The notes beneath the pieces were generated by a model that saw nothing but the letters and a program-made list of their open reading frames with translations, was not told where the DNA came from and did not search any database. 64,000 bases of DNA. Origin: Lachnospiraceae bacterium (lineage in GTDB: Bacteria > Bacillota > Clostridia > Lachnospirales > Lachnospiraceae). Made by a program: the position numbers and the translations under genes. The stretch covers positions 1-64,000 of the forward strand of contig JAETRD010000018.1 in NCBI GenBank assembly GCA_021770345.1, in the 5' to 3' direction. Positions 25,047 through 34,172 of this stretch are shown in pieces (position 1 is the stretch's first letter; every line of letters begins with the position of its first letter).

Positions 25047-25059
25047 CCTTTTCTGTCTC

Positions 25060-28000
25060 TTATTTTGTTTTCACATCTGCCGCTTCCAGCGCAATCTCCG
25101 GCTTTTTCCGGAATCTGCGGACAGTCAGCAGCACCATCAGCAGGATCAGCAGCGGACATATGATATTGACGCCGAGTATCACCTTGTCGGTGAGGAATTT
25201 CACATCCTCAAACCGGCTGCCCGGCATTGCCCCGTTCATCACCTTGGAATTTGCGATTGTGTAGAGCATGCGGTGCATGGCCGCGCGCCCGTAGTGGTAG
25301 GTCGCCGCATCGTTTTTGTCGTAGTCGAATCTCGCCGACTCTTTCGCGTAGGTCAGCTTTCCGTCCGCCCCGGCCGCGATCATCTGATAGCCGTCCATAA
25401 ATTCGCCCGTGTTCGCATTGTCGGTCAGAACGAATCCGTCAAACGCCCACTCATTCCGCAGGATTCCCGTGATCAGCGCATAGGAACCGCCCGTCCATGT
25501 ATAGCCGATGCGATTAAACCCTGTCATGACCGCCTGGCAGGCGCGAATTGTGCGGGTTGCATTTTCATAGGTGCCGTCCTCGTTTTTCTGTACAAAGGCG
25601 AGTTCAACGTCTCCTGCCTTCATACACATCTCAAACGGAAGCAGATAAATCTCACGCGCAGACTGCTCATTTAGCCAGGTTGCAATGCTGTACTGTCCCG
25701 GTCTGTCGCCGCGGTGATTTTCCTGATCGTTAAACGCAAAATGCTTGATGTAGGTGTACATCCCCTTTGAGGCCGCTCCGTATACCTCGTTCGCCGCAAC
25801 CACGCCGGAGAGGAACGGATCCTCCGAGTAATACTCCCCGTTTCTTCCCGAAAACGGTGTGCGGTGCATGTTCATCGACGGCGCATACCAGCCGTCCGCG
25901 CCGCCGATCAGCGCCTCGTTTCCGATCATCGTCCCGTATTCCGCCGCAAACTCCTGGTTCCAGGTCTGCGCAAGCGTCATCATATTCGGGAACATCGCGC
26001 CCGTTCCGCCGTAGATGAGTCCGGCTGCCGTGTCGGCATCCACGCAGAACGGTTTGTTTACGGACGCAAGATACTCAGTCCCGTAACCGGACAATGCGAT
26101 CATCGTATAATAATCATCCGGCGTCAGCTGATCAAGCAGCGAATCCCACAGCGGGTCGTCAAAATCGAGACCGCGCATGTCGATCAGTGCAAGCCCGTTG
26201 TCCGCGCCGTAGACGATCTCTTCTGAAAAGCCCGACGCATCCTCCGGATTTCCCGCGTCAAACGCATCGAGTCTGGCCACAAAATCCGCACCGACGGTCT
26301 TTGTGTAGACAAACGATGCCGGATTGCCGTCCGCGTCCGTCCCGTTGATTTCATTTCCCCAGGTACTGATCTCGGTTCCGACTTCCCCGTCGTGTACCGG
26401 CCAGGTTCCCTGCCAGTCGCTCCGCGACAGATACACCACATCCCCTGCGGCCTCGTCAAACAGGTTTGTGATCTCTGCGCCGCTGTAGCTGTCTTTTGCA
26501 TAGGTCGATGCGTCCGTATCCGCGTTCTTTGGCTCATAGACCGACACCAGCTCGGCGTTTCCGGCCGCAGTCAGCTTATCCGCCGGTGCGCCCTTTGCCG
26601 CGAGAATATTGTTGATCGCATCATGCGCGTCTCTTCCCGCCGTGATATAGTACGCGCCCGCGTCGAGAATATAGGTCTTTGCATGGAAAGAATCGTATGC
26701 CTTTAACTGCTCCTCGTCAAAGGTCACGGTCACCGTCTCTGTCTCCCCGGGTGCAAGCTCCTTTGTCTTGCCGTAGCCGACGAGCTGCACGGAGGCTTTT
26801 TCCACCCTGTTTGCCTTATCGTACTCCGTGTAGGGGCTCTGCGCGTAGATCTCCACAACGTCCTTGCCCGAGACGTCACCGGTGTTTTTCACATCGACCG
26901 TCACCGTGCAGACGCCGTCCTTCCACGCGGTCTTCTGATTGCTCCACGCAAAGTCCGTGTACGAGAGTCCGTAGCCGAACGGGAAGCAGACCTCTTTCGC
27001 ATAGTCAAAATCCCCCGCGTTTCCCTGGCCGAGCACCGCATCCTCATAGCGGGTCTCGTAATACCGGTAGCCGATGTAAATGCCCTCGGCATAGCTCACA
27101 TAATTGTATTTTGTCGCGGACCCGTCCCCGTTGTAATACTGATAGTCCCCGAAATTCTGCGCCGCCGGGGAGGCAAGCGCATCCGACGCAAATGTATCCA
27201 CGGTGCGCCCCGACGGGTTGACTGTGCCGGTCAGCACGTCCGGGAGCGCGAGCAGCCCGTCCGGCGCGTACACAACGGACCGGATACTCGGGAAATCAGC
27301 GAGCCAGCCGAGCTCCAACGCCGCATTGGAATTTACGACCAGCACCACGTTCTCAAAGTTGTCGTTCAGATACTGTAAAATCTCAAGCTCCGCGGAATCC
27401 GGCTCCAGATAAGATTTCTCCTTATCCGCCTGGCTGTCCGCATGGTTGTACATCGAGCGCGGCATATCGCGTCCCTCGCCTGCCACACGCTTTAACACAT
27501 AGACCGGTGTCGTCCCCTGTACGCCCGCGAGAACGCCTGCGTCCTCCAGCACCGACAGCGGGCACTCATTGATGCGGAAATCCTCCGCGTCGCCGAAGCT
27601 GATCGAGCCGCTCGCAAGCCCGTATGCGGCGCCTGCGCCGTCCTTGCCCGCATAGAAGTTCCAGAGCTCCTCGTTCACCTTTACGCCCTTTGCGTCAAAC
27701 GCATCCTTTAAGCTGATTCCCCCGCCGAGCATGCCGCCTCCGATGGAAAGCTTCGCCGCGTTTGCACTAAAGAAGCTAAACGTCGTGTCCGCGTCAAGCG
27801 GAAGCGCGCCGTCCTCGTTCTTAAGCAAAACAATCCCCTCCGCGGAAATCCGCTGCTTTAAATCATTCTCCGCCGCTCCGATTTCCTCCGCGGAATAGTC
27901 CGCCTTATTGTACTCCAGATCCAGCCCTTCCGTCTGTGCCTTCAAGTTGTCGATGCGCTTCTCCGACGCCGAACCGAGAATGCTGTTGACCATCCGGTCA

Positions 28001-28125
28001 TTTCCCGCCAGCATCGTGTTTGACGCATACATGACGATCACAAGCACAAGCGTCAGAACCGCGGAAAGGATCGTGCGAATCACTTTCCCGACCATTCCCT
28101 TTTTCCTTTTTGCCTTTTTTCCCAT
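25060..28125 (-). CDS. Membrane-anchored family 3 glycoside hydrolase with reversed domain order
   Basis: This 1021-residue protein starts with a basic segment and a membrane helix (about 12-36). The domains then run in inverted order. The GH3 C-terminal sandwich comes first (about 75-400, AEGIVLLKNEDGALPL), then the fibronectin-III-like domain (FPFGYGLSYTDFAW onward). The catalytic barrel is last (about 630-930), with HRTPFSGRNGEYYSEDP, KHFAFNDQENHRG and the nucleophile-type Asp in GFVLTDNAN. A second membrane helix (ILGVNIICPLLILLMVLLTV) and a basic tail end the protein. ATG 28125 with AGGAGG is chosen. The longer reading frame to 28539 runs into the kinase gene and its first 138 codons are spurious. 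The enzyme is probably held outside the membrane by both ends. It follows a GHKL/LytTR pair. Confidence 0.9.
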   Translation of the reverse strand: MGKKAKRKKGMVGKVIRTILSAVLTLVLVIVMYASNTMLAGNDRMVNSILGSASEKRIDNLKAQTEGLDLEYNKADYSAEEIGAAENDLKQRISAEGIVLLKNEDGALPLDADTTFSFFSANAAKLSIGGGMLGGGISLKDAFDAKGVKVNEELWNFYAGKDGAGAAYGLASGSISFGDAEDFRINECPLSVLEDAGVLAGVQGTTPVYVLKRVAGEGRDMPRSMYNHADSQADKEKSYLEPDSAELEILQYLNDNFENVVLVVNSNAALELGWLADFPSIRSVVYAPDGLLALPDVLTGTVNPSGRTVDTFASDALASPAAQNFGDYQYYNGDGSATKYNYVSYAEGIYIGYRYYETRYEDAVLGQGNAGDFDYAKEVCFPFGYGLSYTDFAWSNQKTAWKDGVCTVTVDVKNTGDVSGKDVVEIYAQSPYTEYDKANRVEKASVQLVGYGKTKELAPGETETVTVTFDEEQLKAYDSFHAKTYILDAGAYYITAGRDAHDAINNILAAKGAPADKLTAAGNAELVSVYEPKNADTDASTYAKDSYSGAEITNLFDEAAGDVVYLSRSDWQGTWPVHDGEVGTEISTWGNEINGTDADGNPASFVYTKTVGADFVARLDAFDAGNPEDASGFSEEIVYGADNGLALIDMRGLDFDDPLWDSLLDQLTPDDYYTMIALSGYGTEYLASVNKPFCVDADTAAGLIYGGTGAMFPNMMTLAQTWNQEFAAEYGTMIGNEALIGGADGWYAPSMNMHRTPFSGRNGEYYSEDPFLSGVVAANEVYGAASKGMYTYIKHFAFNDQENHRGDRPGQYSIATWLNEQSAREIYLLPFEMCMKAGDVELAFVQKNEDGTYENATRTIRACQAVMTGFNRIGYTWTGGSYALITGILRNEWAFDGFVLTDNANTGEFMDGYQMIAAGADGKLTYAKESARFDYDKNDAATYHYGRAAMHRMLYTIANSKVMNGAMPGSRFEDVKFLTDKVILGVNIICPLLILLMVLLTVRRFRKKPEIALEAADVKTK

Positions 28126-28301
28126 AGCTACCTCCTGTTTTTCCGAACAGCCCGGCACGGCCGCCCCCGTTTTTGAACATAAGGATGGCTCGCAAAGCGT
28201 GTCATCCGTTGTTTTACAGTGTAGCATGTGATAAGGCAATGCGAACAGTTTCCGTCCCAACCGGTCGTTTTTGCGGCGCAACTCACATTCTGCGCACACC
28301 T

Positions 28302-29588
28302 TTACGGCGCAGCCTGCGCCTGACGCGCGGGCAGGGCAGCGCGCAGCACAAAAATCCGATGTTCCGTCTCGATCGTCAAAACGCCGTGATATTTTTCCAC
28401 AATATCCGAAATGCTTTTCACGCCGAAGCCGTGGTACGCCTTTTCCTCTTTCGTCGTGACCGGAAGCCGGCCCTCCATGCGGATTTCTCCCTGATAATAA
28501 TTCTCTGTCTGAATGATCACAAGCCCCGCCTTCTCGCACAAGAGCAGATTGATTAACCGCTCCTCCTCCCCGAGCTTTGCCACCGCCTCCATCGCGTTGT
28601 CAAGCGCGTTCCCGAACAGCGTATACAGATCGATCGCTTCCATAAAATCCAGAACACTTCCATCCGCGATACAGGTCAGCGTGATATGATTTTTTTTGCA
28701 CAGAAGCGCCTTTTCCGTCAGCACCGTATTCAGATATTCATTTTCCGTGTGAAACACCGCATCATAGATTTCCGCGGCATCTTCCATCGAATCGATCCGT
28801 TTTTTCTGTTCCTCGCTGCTGCTTCCCCGGAGCGCCTGCACCTGATATTTCAAATCGTGACATTTCGTGTTGATGATGTCCACCGTATCTTTTGCCATAT
28901 CATACTGCGCCTTGTATTTGCGCCAAATCTCCTGCTGCGCGTTCAATTCCTCCTGAAGCTTTAGCTGCTTCTGCAGGATTACCTGGCTGTAGAGTATGTA
29001 CCCGCAGGCAAAGGACGCATAGATACCGTGGAGCAGCTCAAACTCATAGCCTGTCGCCACAACGCTCATCACGATTACGAGCAGAACCGCCCCGAGCATC
29101 AGCCTGAGCGACTGCAGCGCACTCGTCGCATAATGCCGGTCGCGGATCATATTTTTCGCCACCAGCCGGTAACAGATCACATACACGGCAATGTGAATCG
29201 CAATATGACCGACGCTGCCGTTTGGGGCCGGCATTTTCCCCGGCATATGATTGACAAACAGCCGGATACAGTAAGCGATGTGTTCGGTCAGGTATGCTAA
29301 GGTCGTGCAGTATACCGCTTCCCGGACACGAATCTTACAGACCGTTAAGACCGTTGCCGCCATCAGCGCAAAAATGACGCCGCACGAAAGGACCGTGGAG
29401 ACATAGACGGCATTTCCGTCGGGCCACGCCGCGCCGGCTCCGGCCGTAACGCCCGCGGCGACAAGTAAACACATACATCCCAGCATGCCCACCGCCGCAC
29501 GCAGGCCCGCTTTTTCTCTCTTTTCGAGCCCGGCCGCATACACGAGCACTGCGGTCAGCATTTCAATCGGAAACCATAAACTCTGCAT
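28302..29588 (-). CDS. GHKL-type sensor histidine kinase (AgrC/LytS-like)
   Basis: A 428-residue kinase with about six membrane helices in the first 220 residues, a coiled linker, the phospho-acceptor segment CHDLKYQ (His near 250) and a GHKL ATPase with N-box NALDNAMEAV and a short G-box (HGFGVKSI). This class senses peptides or small ligands through its membrane domain and pairs with LytTR regulators, here encoded 30 bases upstream. No AgrB/AgrD genes are nearby, so the signal is unknown. The permuted GH3 gene lies downstream and could be a target. Confidence 0.88.
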   Translation of the reverse strand: MQSLWFPIEMLTAVLVYAAGLEKREKAGLRAAVGMLGCMCLLVAAGVTAGAGAAWPDGNAVYVSTVLSCGVIFALMAATVLTVCKIRVREAVYCTTLAYLTEHIAYCIRLFVNHMPGKMPAPNGSVGHIAIHIAVYVICYRLVAKNMIRDRHYATSALQSLRLMLGAVLLVIVMSVVATGYEFELLHGIYASFACGYILYSQVILQKQLKLQEELNAQQEIWRKYKAQYDMAKDTVDIINTKCHDLKYQVQALRGSSSEEQKKRIDSMEDAAEIYDAVFHTENEYLNTVLTEKALLCKKNHITLTCIADGSVLDFMEAIDLYTLFGNALDNAMEAVAKLGEEERLINLLLCEKAGLVIIQTENYYQGEIRMEGRLPVTTKEEKAYHGFGVKSISDIVEKYHGVLTIETEHRIFVLRAALPARQAQAAP

Positions 29589-29618
29589 AGATGCCGCCTT
29601 TCTTTTCGGCTGTCCGGC

Positions 29619-30329
29619 TTACCGGTACCCCGCCGAAAGATACTCCGACAGTTCACTCAGAAACTGCTTTTTCTTTGTCCTGCTGATCGGAAGCGCGTAC
29701 CCGCCGACGAGCACTTCTTCCTTTGTCACCCCTGTCACGTTCCGCAGATTTACCAGATACGGGTGATTGCAGCGCGCAAAGTAACAGCCCGCAAGCTCCT
29801 TTTCCATCTCCTGCATCGAATAGCGCATCACATACGTCTGCTTTTCGGTCACCACATGAAGATTGTGCCCTCTCACTTCGATAAAGAGCACTTCGTTTGC
29901 CGCAACCCGCTCCCTGCGCTCCTCAATCGGCAATAAAAGATATTTTTCTTCTTTCTTTTTCAGCGCACCGACAGCCTTTGTCAGCTTCATCGCAAACTGC
30001 GGATAGGCGACGGGCTTTAACACAAAATCGAGCGCGTCCACCTCATACCCGCGGATCGCATACTGCGCCATCGTCGTGACAAATATGATCACCACCCCGG
30101 GATCGTAGGTGCGGATTTTCGCCGCTGCAGTCATCCCGTCCATGTGTTTCATTTTGATATCCAGAAAAATAACGTCCCAGACCGGATTATAATCCTCGAC
30201 GATATCCAGACCGTCAACAAACACCGTCGTCTGAAACTCAATGTCATTCTCGTCTCCGTACCGCTTTAAGTAGCCACAGATCTGTTCCTGACAGCTGCTC
30301 TCATCCTCCACAACCGCAACACGAATCAT
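29619..30329 (-). CDS. LytTR-family response regulator
   Basis: This 236-residue regulator has an N-terminal receiver domain with acidic pocket (VVEDES), phospho-acceptor Asp in VIFLDIKM (about D58) and conserved Lys in FVLKPV, and a C-terminal LytTR DNA-binding domain (about 130-235, FIEVRGHNLHVVTEKQTYVMR). A GGGAGGAG ribosome site precedes the ATG. It overlaps no gene but starts 15 bases after the decayed radical SAM gene, so its promoter may lie upstream of that pseudogene. Confidence 0.9.
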   Translation of the reverse strand: MIRVAVVEDESSCQEQICGYLKRYGDENDIEFQTTVFVDGLDIVEDYNPVWDVIFLDIKMKHMDGMTAAAKIRTYDPGVVIIFVTTMAQYAIRGYEVDALDFVLKPVAYPQFAMKLTKAVGALKKKEEKYLLLPIEERRERVAANEVLFIEVRGHNLHVVTEKQTYVMRYSMQEMEKELAGCYFARCNHPYLVNLRNVTGVTKEEVLVGGYALPISRTKKKQFLSELSEYLSAGYR

Positions 30330-30344
30330 AGAACGTCTCCTCCC

Positions 30345-31084
30345 TCACACGCCTGCACCGTCAAATTCCGGGATAAAGCTCTCCTCCGCCGTCTCCCCCT
30401 CCTGGATAAAGCCGCACTCCACTCCCAGCGCGATCGCATAGTCCACAACCTCATCGTACTCCGCCTGCGTCACCCTGCGGTTGATTTCCGGATAATCGGA
30501 AAGCCCGGCCAGCGGCGTAAACTGGTTTAAAATGCTGATATAGATGTCGTCGCCATAGTTCCCGTAAAGATAGCGGATCACGGCCTTTGCGTCGTCCGTA
30601 TGGCCCGGCAGCAGCAGATGGCGCACAATCGTCCCGCGCAGCAGCAGTCCGTCCTCATTCCCATTCTCAAAAACCGCAGGCCCGGTCTGGCGCACCATCT
30701 CCGCGAGCGCCTCCTTTGCCACCGCACTGTAGTCCGGCGCATGGGAATACCGGCCGCCAAGCTGCGGCGACAGATACTTGAAATCCGGCAGATAGATGTC
30801 CACAAGCCCCGCAAGCATCCGAAGCGTCTCCACGCGCTCGTAGCCGCTGCTGTTGTACACGATCGGGAGAAAAAGCCCCTGCCGCTTCGCCTCCTCGATC
30901 ACGGGACGCAGCCCGAAAAAAAGACCGTCCCGGAACCCTTTGTACCCGAGATACACGGCTCCTCCCACGCATGCAGGGCGGCGCGCGCTATTTTGATTTC
31001 CTCCGTCTGCCCGCAGACGCCGACTATTCCGTGCGCACGGTCCGCAGCGCAGTTCCTCGGGCACAGCGTACACAATTTCCCCAT
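30345..31084 (-). pseudogene. Decayed PflA-like radical SAM protein (internal deletion and frame change)
   Basis: Two halves of one COG1313/PflA-like radical SAM protein lie in different frames. The N-terminal half (start ATG 31084, GAGGA upstream) reads MGKLCTLCPRNC...GTVFFSGC and then stops near 30899. The C-terminal half continues in the other frame as PVIEEAKRQGLFLPIVYNSSGYERV, then DIYLPDFKY to the end at 30345. In intact relatives about 60-70 residues lie between these parts, including the last two cysteines of the cluster motif CxxxCxxC and the first barrel strands. These are missing, so no cluster could form. The joint is next to a run of seven T (minus strand). Deletion rather than a simple sequencing error is implied. 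Confidence 0.82.
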
Positions 31085-31120
31085 ATTTTTCCTCATTTCC
31101 GCGCGGCTTTTTGCGCATAT

Positions 31121-31183
31121 CAAGTTTGTGCATGCCGCGCAGACACAAACTTGGGAGTGAAAGATTTGAAAAATCTTTCACTC
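31121..31183. repeat. Pair of adjacent perfect hairpins upstream of the decayed radical SAM gene
   Basis: Hairpin one pairs 31121-31130 with 31144-31153 (CAAGTTTGTG / CACAAACTTG, 13-base loop). Hairpin two pairs 31155-31167 with 31171-31183, a perfect 13-base-pair stem with loop GAA. GCGCGGC at 31101-31107 can pair with GCCGCGC at 31134-31140 as an alternative fold. No coding function is apparent. They lie between divergent genes. Confidence 0.65.
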
Positions 31184-31226
31184 TTACCTCCTTCTGCCGC
31201 AATCATCGCCCCGCAGACGATTCCGC

Positions 31227-31255
31227 TTGCATAATCCGGATTTTTTCGCTATGAT
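31227..31255 (+). promoter_or_regulatory. Promoter of the phosphofructokinase gene
   Basis: TTGCAT (31227-31232) and TATGAT (31250-31255) are 17 bases apart on the plus strand. The start point would fall at about 31262, inside the left arm of the large hairpin at 31257-31299. Confidence 0.7.
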
Positions 31256-31256
31256 T

Positions 31257-31299
31257 ACCCTCAGTGGACAAAGGGCGTGTGCCCTTGTCCACTGAGGGT
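31257..31299 (+). promoter_or_regulatory. Large hairpin at the transcription start of the phosphofructokinase gene
   Basis: A 19-base-pair inverted repeat with one bulged A (31257-31276 with 31281-31299) and a four-base loop spans the predicted start site. It could be a DNA operator or, if transcription begins at its edge, a 5' mRNA clamp. A TTTTT run lies ten bases downstream, too far for a standard terminator. Confidence 0.65.
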
Positions 31300-31356
31300 A
31301 TGGATCGTTTTTGTATATTGGCATTCGAACCCCATCAAAGTATAAAGGAGATTTCT

Positions 31357-32598
31357 ATGAATCAAAAGAACTGTATGGTCGCCCAGTCCGGCGGCCCCAC
31401 CGCAGCCATCAACGCCAGCCTCTGCGGCGTGATCGAGGGCGTGGCAGCCTCGGAGCACTATGATACCGTCTACGGCTCTTTAAACGGAATTACCGGTATC
31501 CTGAATGACAGGATTCTCGATCTCACCGAACTTATGTCCGAAAATCCGGATTACATGGACCGCCTCGCAAGAACCCCCGCGATGTTTCTGGGCTCCTGCC
31601 GCTGCAGGCTTCCAGATTATCTGGACGACGATTCCCCCTATGTATCTGTCTTCCGGCAGTTCGAACGTTACGATATCGGGGCATTTTTCTATATCGGAGG
31701 AAACGACTCCATGGACACCGTCTTAAAGCTGTCCGAGTACGGCAGAAAAATCGGCAGTCCCGTCCGCGTGATCGGCATACCCAAAACGATTGACAACGAC
31801 CTGTGCGAAACCGACCACACGCCCGGTTTCGGTTCCGCCGCAAAATATATCGCGGCCTCTCTGCTTGAGATCGCCCACGACACCTTTATCTACGCGGTAA
31901 ACAGCGTCACCATCGTCGAGATTATGGGCAGAGACGCCGGCTGGCTGACCGCCGCCGCAGCGCTCGCCAGAAACGAATACAACACGGCTCCCCATCTGAT
32001 TTATCTGCCCGAGGTGATATTCGACCCCGAGGATTTTCTGCTTGACGTCAAGCGGCTCCTCTATGAGCGCAACAACGTAATCGTCGCAGTATCGGAAGGC
32101 ATCCGGGACGCGGACGGCAATTACATCAGCGCCTCCGAACAGACACACGACACGTTCGGTCACAGCCAGCTCTCCGGTGTCGGGAAAACACTTGAATTTC
32201 TGGTAAAGGAAAAACTCGGCGTCAAGGTGCGCTCCGTGGAAATCAACGTGCTGCAGCGCTGCGCTGCGCACCTGGCCTCCCGGACAGACCTGGACGAGGC
32301 GGCCGCACTCGGCCGAAAAGCCGTCGCACTCGCCGGGGAAGGCGTGACAGCCTCCATGGTTACAATCCGACGGACTTCCAACGCCCCCTACACCGTGACC
32401 TACGGGCATGCCGAGATCAGGCATATCGCAAACGAGGCCAAATCTATTCCGCCCGAGTGGATCAGCCCCGCCGGAAACGATGTCACGCAGCCTCTGGTCG
32501 ACTATCTCACCCCGTTAATCCAGGGCGAGTCAAACGTCACCTATGAAAACGGGCTTCCGGTATATATGGATGTCAGTCATCTGGCAAAACATCCATAA
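31357..32598 (+). CDS. 6-phosphofructokinase, PPi-dependent type
   Basis: This 413-residue enzyme of the phosphofructokinase family has SGGPTAAINA at the N terminus, GGNDS (residues 114-118) and PKTIDNDL (142-149). The Asp in GGNDS and the Lys in PKTIDND replace the two glycines that mark ATP-using enzymes, so pyrophosphate is the predicted phosphoryl donor. GRDAGWL (MGRDAGWLTA) also fits that subgroup. The ATG at 31357 follows AAAGGAG; the upstream in-frame ATG at 31264 lies in the hairpin and is rejected. The gene stands alone and ends 26 bases inside the convergent esterase gene. Confidence 0.92.
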   Translation: MNQKNCMVAQSGGPTAAINASLCGVIEGVAASEHYDTVYGSLNGITGILNDRILDLTELMSENPDYMDRLARTPAMFLGSCRCRLPDYLDDDSPYVSVFRQFERYDIGAFFYIGGNDSMDTVLKLSEYGRKIGSPVRVIGIPKTIDNDLCETDHTPGFGSAAKYIAASLLEIAHDTFIYAVNSVTIVEIMGRDAGWLTAAAALARNEYNTAPHLIYLPEVIFDPEDFLLDVKRLLYERNNVIVAVSEGIRDADGNYISASEQTHDTFGHSQLSGVGKTLEFLVKEKLGVKVRSVEINVLQRCAAHLASRTDLDEAAALGRKAVALAGEGVTASMVTIRRTSNAPYTVTYGHAEIRHIANEAKSIPPEWISPAGNDVTQPLVDYLTPLIQGESNVTYENGLPVYMDVSHLAKHP

Positions 32599-33502
32599 AT
32601 TTTCCGATTTCCACCCATGCACGCCTCGACTCGGGCAGCATCTTTGCCGCCATCTGAAAGACGTGGAACATGCCGTCATAGATGCTTAAGCGCACCTTCA
32701 CGCCCTGCTGTCTCGCCTTGGCCGCCACACTCACCGAGTCGGACAGCAGCATCTCGTATGACCCCACCTGGATGAGCATGGGCGGAAATTCCCTGAAATC
32801 GCCGAACAGCGGTGAAATATATGCATCCATGGGATCATTCTCCCCCACATACTCCTTATTATAAATCAGACTGTCTCTGGTGTTGCCAAAGAGCGGGTCT
32901 TTCTCGTAATTCGTGTCGTAGGACTCGCCGCCTGCCGTCAGGTCCGTCCACGGCGACATCGCCACGATACCGCAGGGCAGCTGCTTTCCCTGCGCTTTCA
33001 GGTAATGGCAGAGCGCCATCACAAGCCCTCCCCCGGCCGAATCCCCCGCCAGGATAATCTGGTCGGAAAACCAGCCCTCGGAGAGCAGCCAGCAGTACGC
33101 ACTGTACGCGTCCTCCAACGCCGCCGGATAGGGATGCTCCGGCGCAACGCGGTAGTCTGCGGTCAGCACACGCATTCCCCGGCTCACTTCACTGTAAAGC
33201 CCTGCAAACATGCGGTAAGCGTTGCGCATGCCGCCCACATAGCCGCCCCCGTGCAGCTGCAGAATCACCTTATCCTCCCTCGGGTTCTCTTTCGGGCTGA
33301 GCAGTTCCATCGCAAACGCTCCCATATCAATGACCTGCATCGTAAAACAGTCGGGACACTTCCAGGGCGGCTCCGTCTCCCCGATATGTTTCCGCAGCTC
33401 ACCGCTTTTTATCTTTTTTCCGATTAAATGGTCATTCGTCACCCGGGCTATCATGTCGCGCATGACTCTTCCGCGGATGCTCGCTTCTGTCTCTTTCATC
33501 AT
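32573..33502 (-). CDS. Alpha/beta hydrolase, hormone-sensitive-lipase family esterase
   Basis: A 309-residue cytoplasmic esterase with the HSL oxyanion motif LHGGGYVGG (about residues 83-91), nucleophile GDSAGGG (Ser near 155), Asp in DPMDAYISPL and His in GMFHVF. There is no signal peptide. It is the last gene of an operon with the zinc-ribbon membrane protein (stop five bases upstream) and the acyltransferase-like protein. The partners suggest work on a lipid or O-acyl ester (inferred). Its 3' end overlaps the convergent phosphofructokinase gene. A second ATG three bases in (33499) is an equally possible start. Confidence 0.88.
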   Translation of the reverse strand: MMKETEASIRGRVMRDMIARVTNDHLIGKKIKSGELRKHIGETEPPWKCPDCFTMQVIDMGAFAMELLSPKENPREDKVILQLHGGGYVGGMRNAYRMFAGLYSEVSRGMRVLTADYRVAPEHPYPAALEDAYSAYCWLLSEGWFSDQIILAGDSAGGGLVMALCHYLKAQGKQLPCGIVAMSPWTDLTAGGESYDTNYEKDPLFGNTRDSLIYNKEYVGENDPMDAYISPLFGDFREFPPMLIQVGSYEMLLSDSVSVAAKARQQGVKVRLSIYDGMFHVFQMAAKMLPESRRAWVEIGKFMDVLPDD

Positions 33503-33506
33503 TTCC

Positions 33507-34172
33507 TCACTTCATATGAAACCGCCGTTTGAGCTCCGTGCGCGCCTTGCGGTCCCCGATAATCAGTGTCCCGAGAAACAGAAACACCGAAACCGCATTC
33601 GCCGCAATGCCCAAATACAGCTGATTCGCCACCCCCGCAACCGCAAGCGAAAGCGAAACCACACTGATCAGAATCATCACAATCTGCCACATCATATAAC
33701 TCTGCCAGTTTCTGCGGTTTGCAAACATCAGAAACAGAATGCCCGCGTCGATGGCGATAATGCAGGACGGCAGCACATAGGTGACCGCCCATCCCCGGTA
33801 ACCCACCAGCAGGTCAATCGCGATCAGCATCAGCACCGCGATCATCGTCAGTATGAAAATCTTGCTCCGATAGCCCGACTTGCCGAGAATGGCATAGCGG
33901 AGCAGGAGATAACCGTAGACCAGCACAAGCCCCGTGATCAGGCTCCACCAGGTCTGCGACTCCAAAAGCACATTGGCTGCGATAAGCAGCACCTCCGTCA
34001 CAATCGCCGCAAAGAGATAAATATTAGAAATCATCATCAGCTTGCGGGTCACAAGCCGCACGGTCGGATACATGTTCTCGACCTCAACGGTCCGCTCCAG
34101 AATCGAATTGCAGAGCGGACAGCGCTCCGTCTCGTCTAAAATCTCCACATTACAGTTTTTACATCTACTCAT
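33507..34172 (-). CDS. Zinc-ribbon membrane protein (DUF6320-like)
   Basis: This 221-residue protein begins with a CxxC...CxxC zinc ribbon (CKNCNVEILDETERCPLC) followed by about six membrane helices. It overlaps the acyltransferase stop by eight bases and so is translationally coupled to it. The combination with a condensation-like acyltransferase and an esterase recurs in Lachnospiraceae (from memory). Function is unknown; a membrane platform for the enzyme is a guess. Confidence 0.78.
   Translation of the reverse strand: MSRCKNCNVEILDETERCPLCNSILERTVEVENMYPTVRLVTRKLMMISNIYLFAAIVTEVLLIAANVLLESQTWWSLITGLVLVYGYLLLRYAILGKSGYRSKIFILTMIAVLMLIAIDLLVGYRGWAVTYVLPSCIIAIDAGILFLMFANRRNWQSYMMWQIVMILISVVSLSLAVAGVANQLYLGIAANAVSVFLFLGTLIIGDRKARTELKRRFHMK

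Noticed and set aside
28126-28539. N-terminal extension of the permuted GH3 frame
   Set aside because: Arg/Gly/Cys-rich sequence overlapping the kinase gene; the real start at 28125 has AGGAGG and a membrane helix.
31257-31299. Large hairpin as terminator of a gene to its left
   Set aside because: No plus-strand gene ends upstream and the T-run is ten bases away; it overlaps a promoter instead.
31264-31356. N-terminal extension of phosphofructokinase
   Set aside because: It translates the start-site hairpin; the ATG at 31357 has AAAGGAG and the family N terminus.
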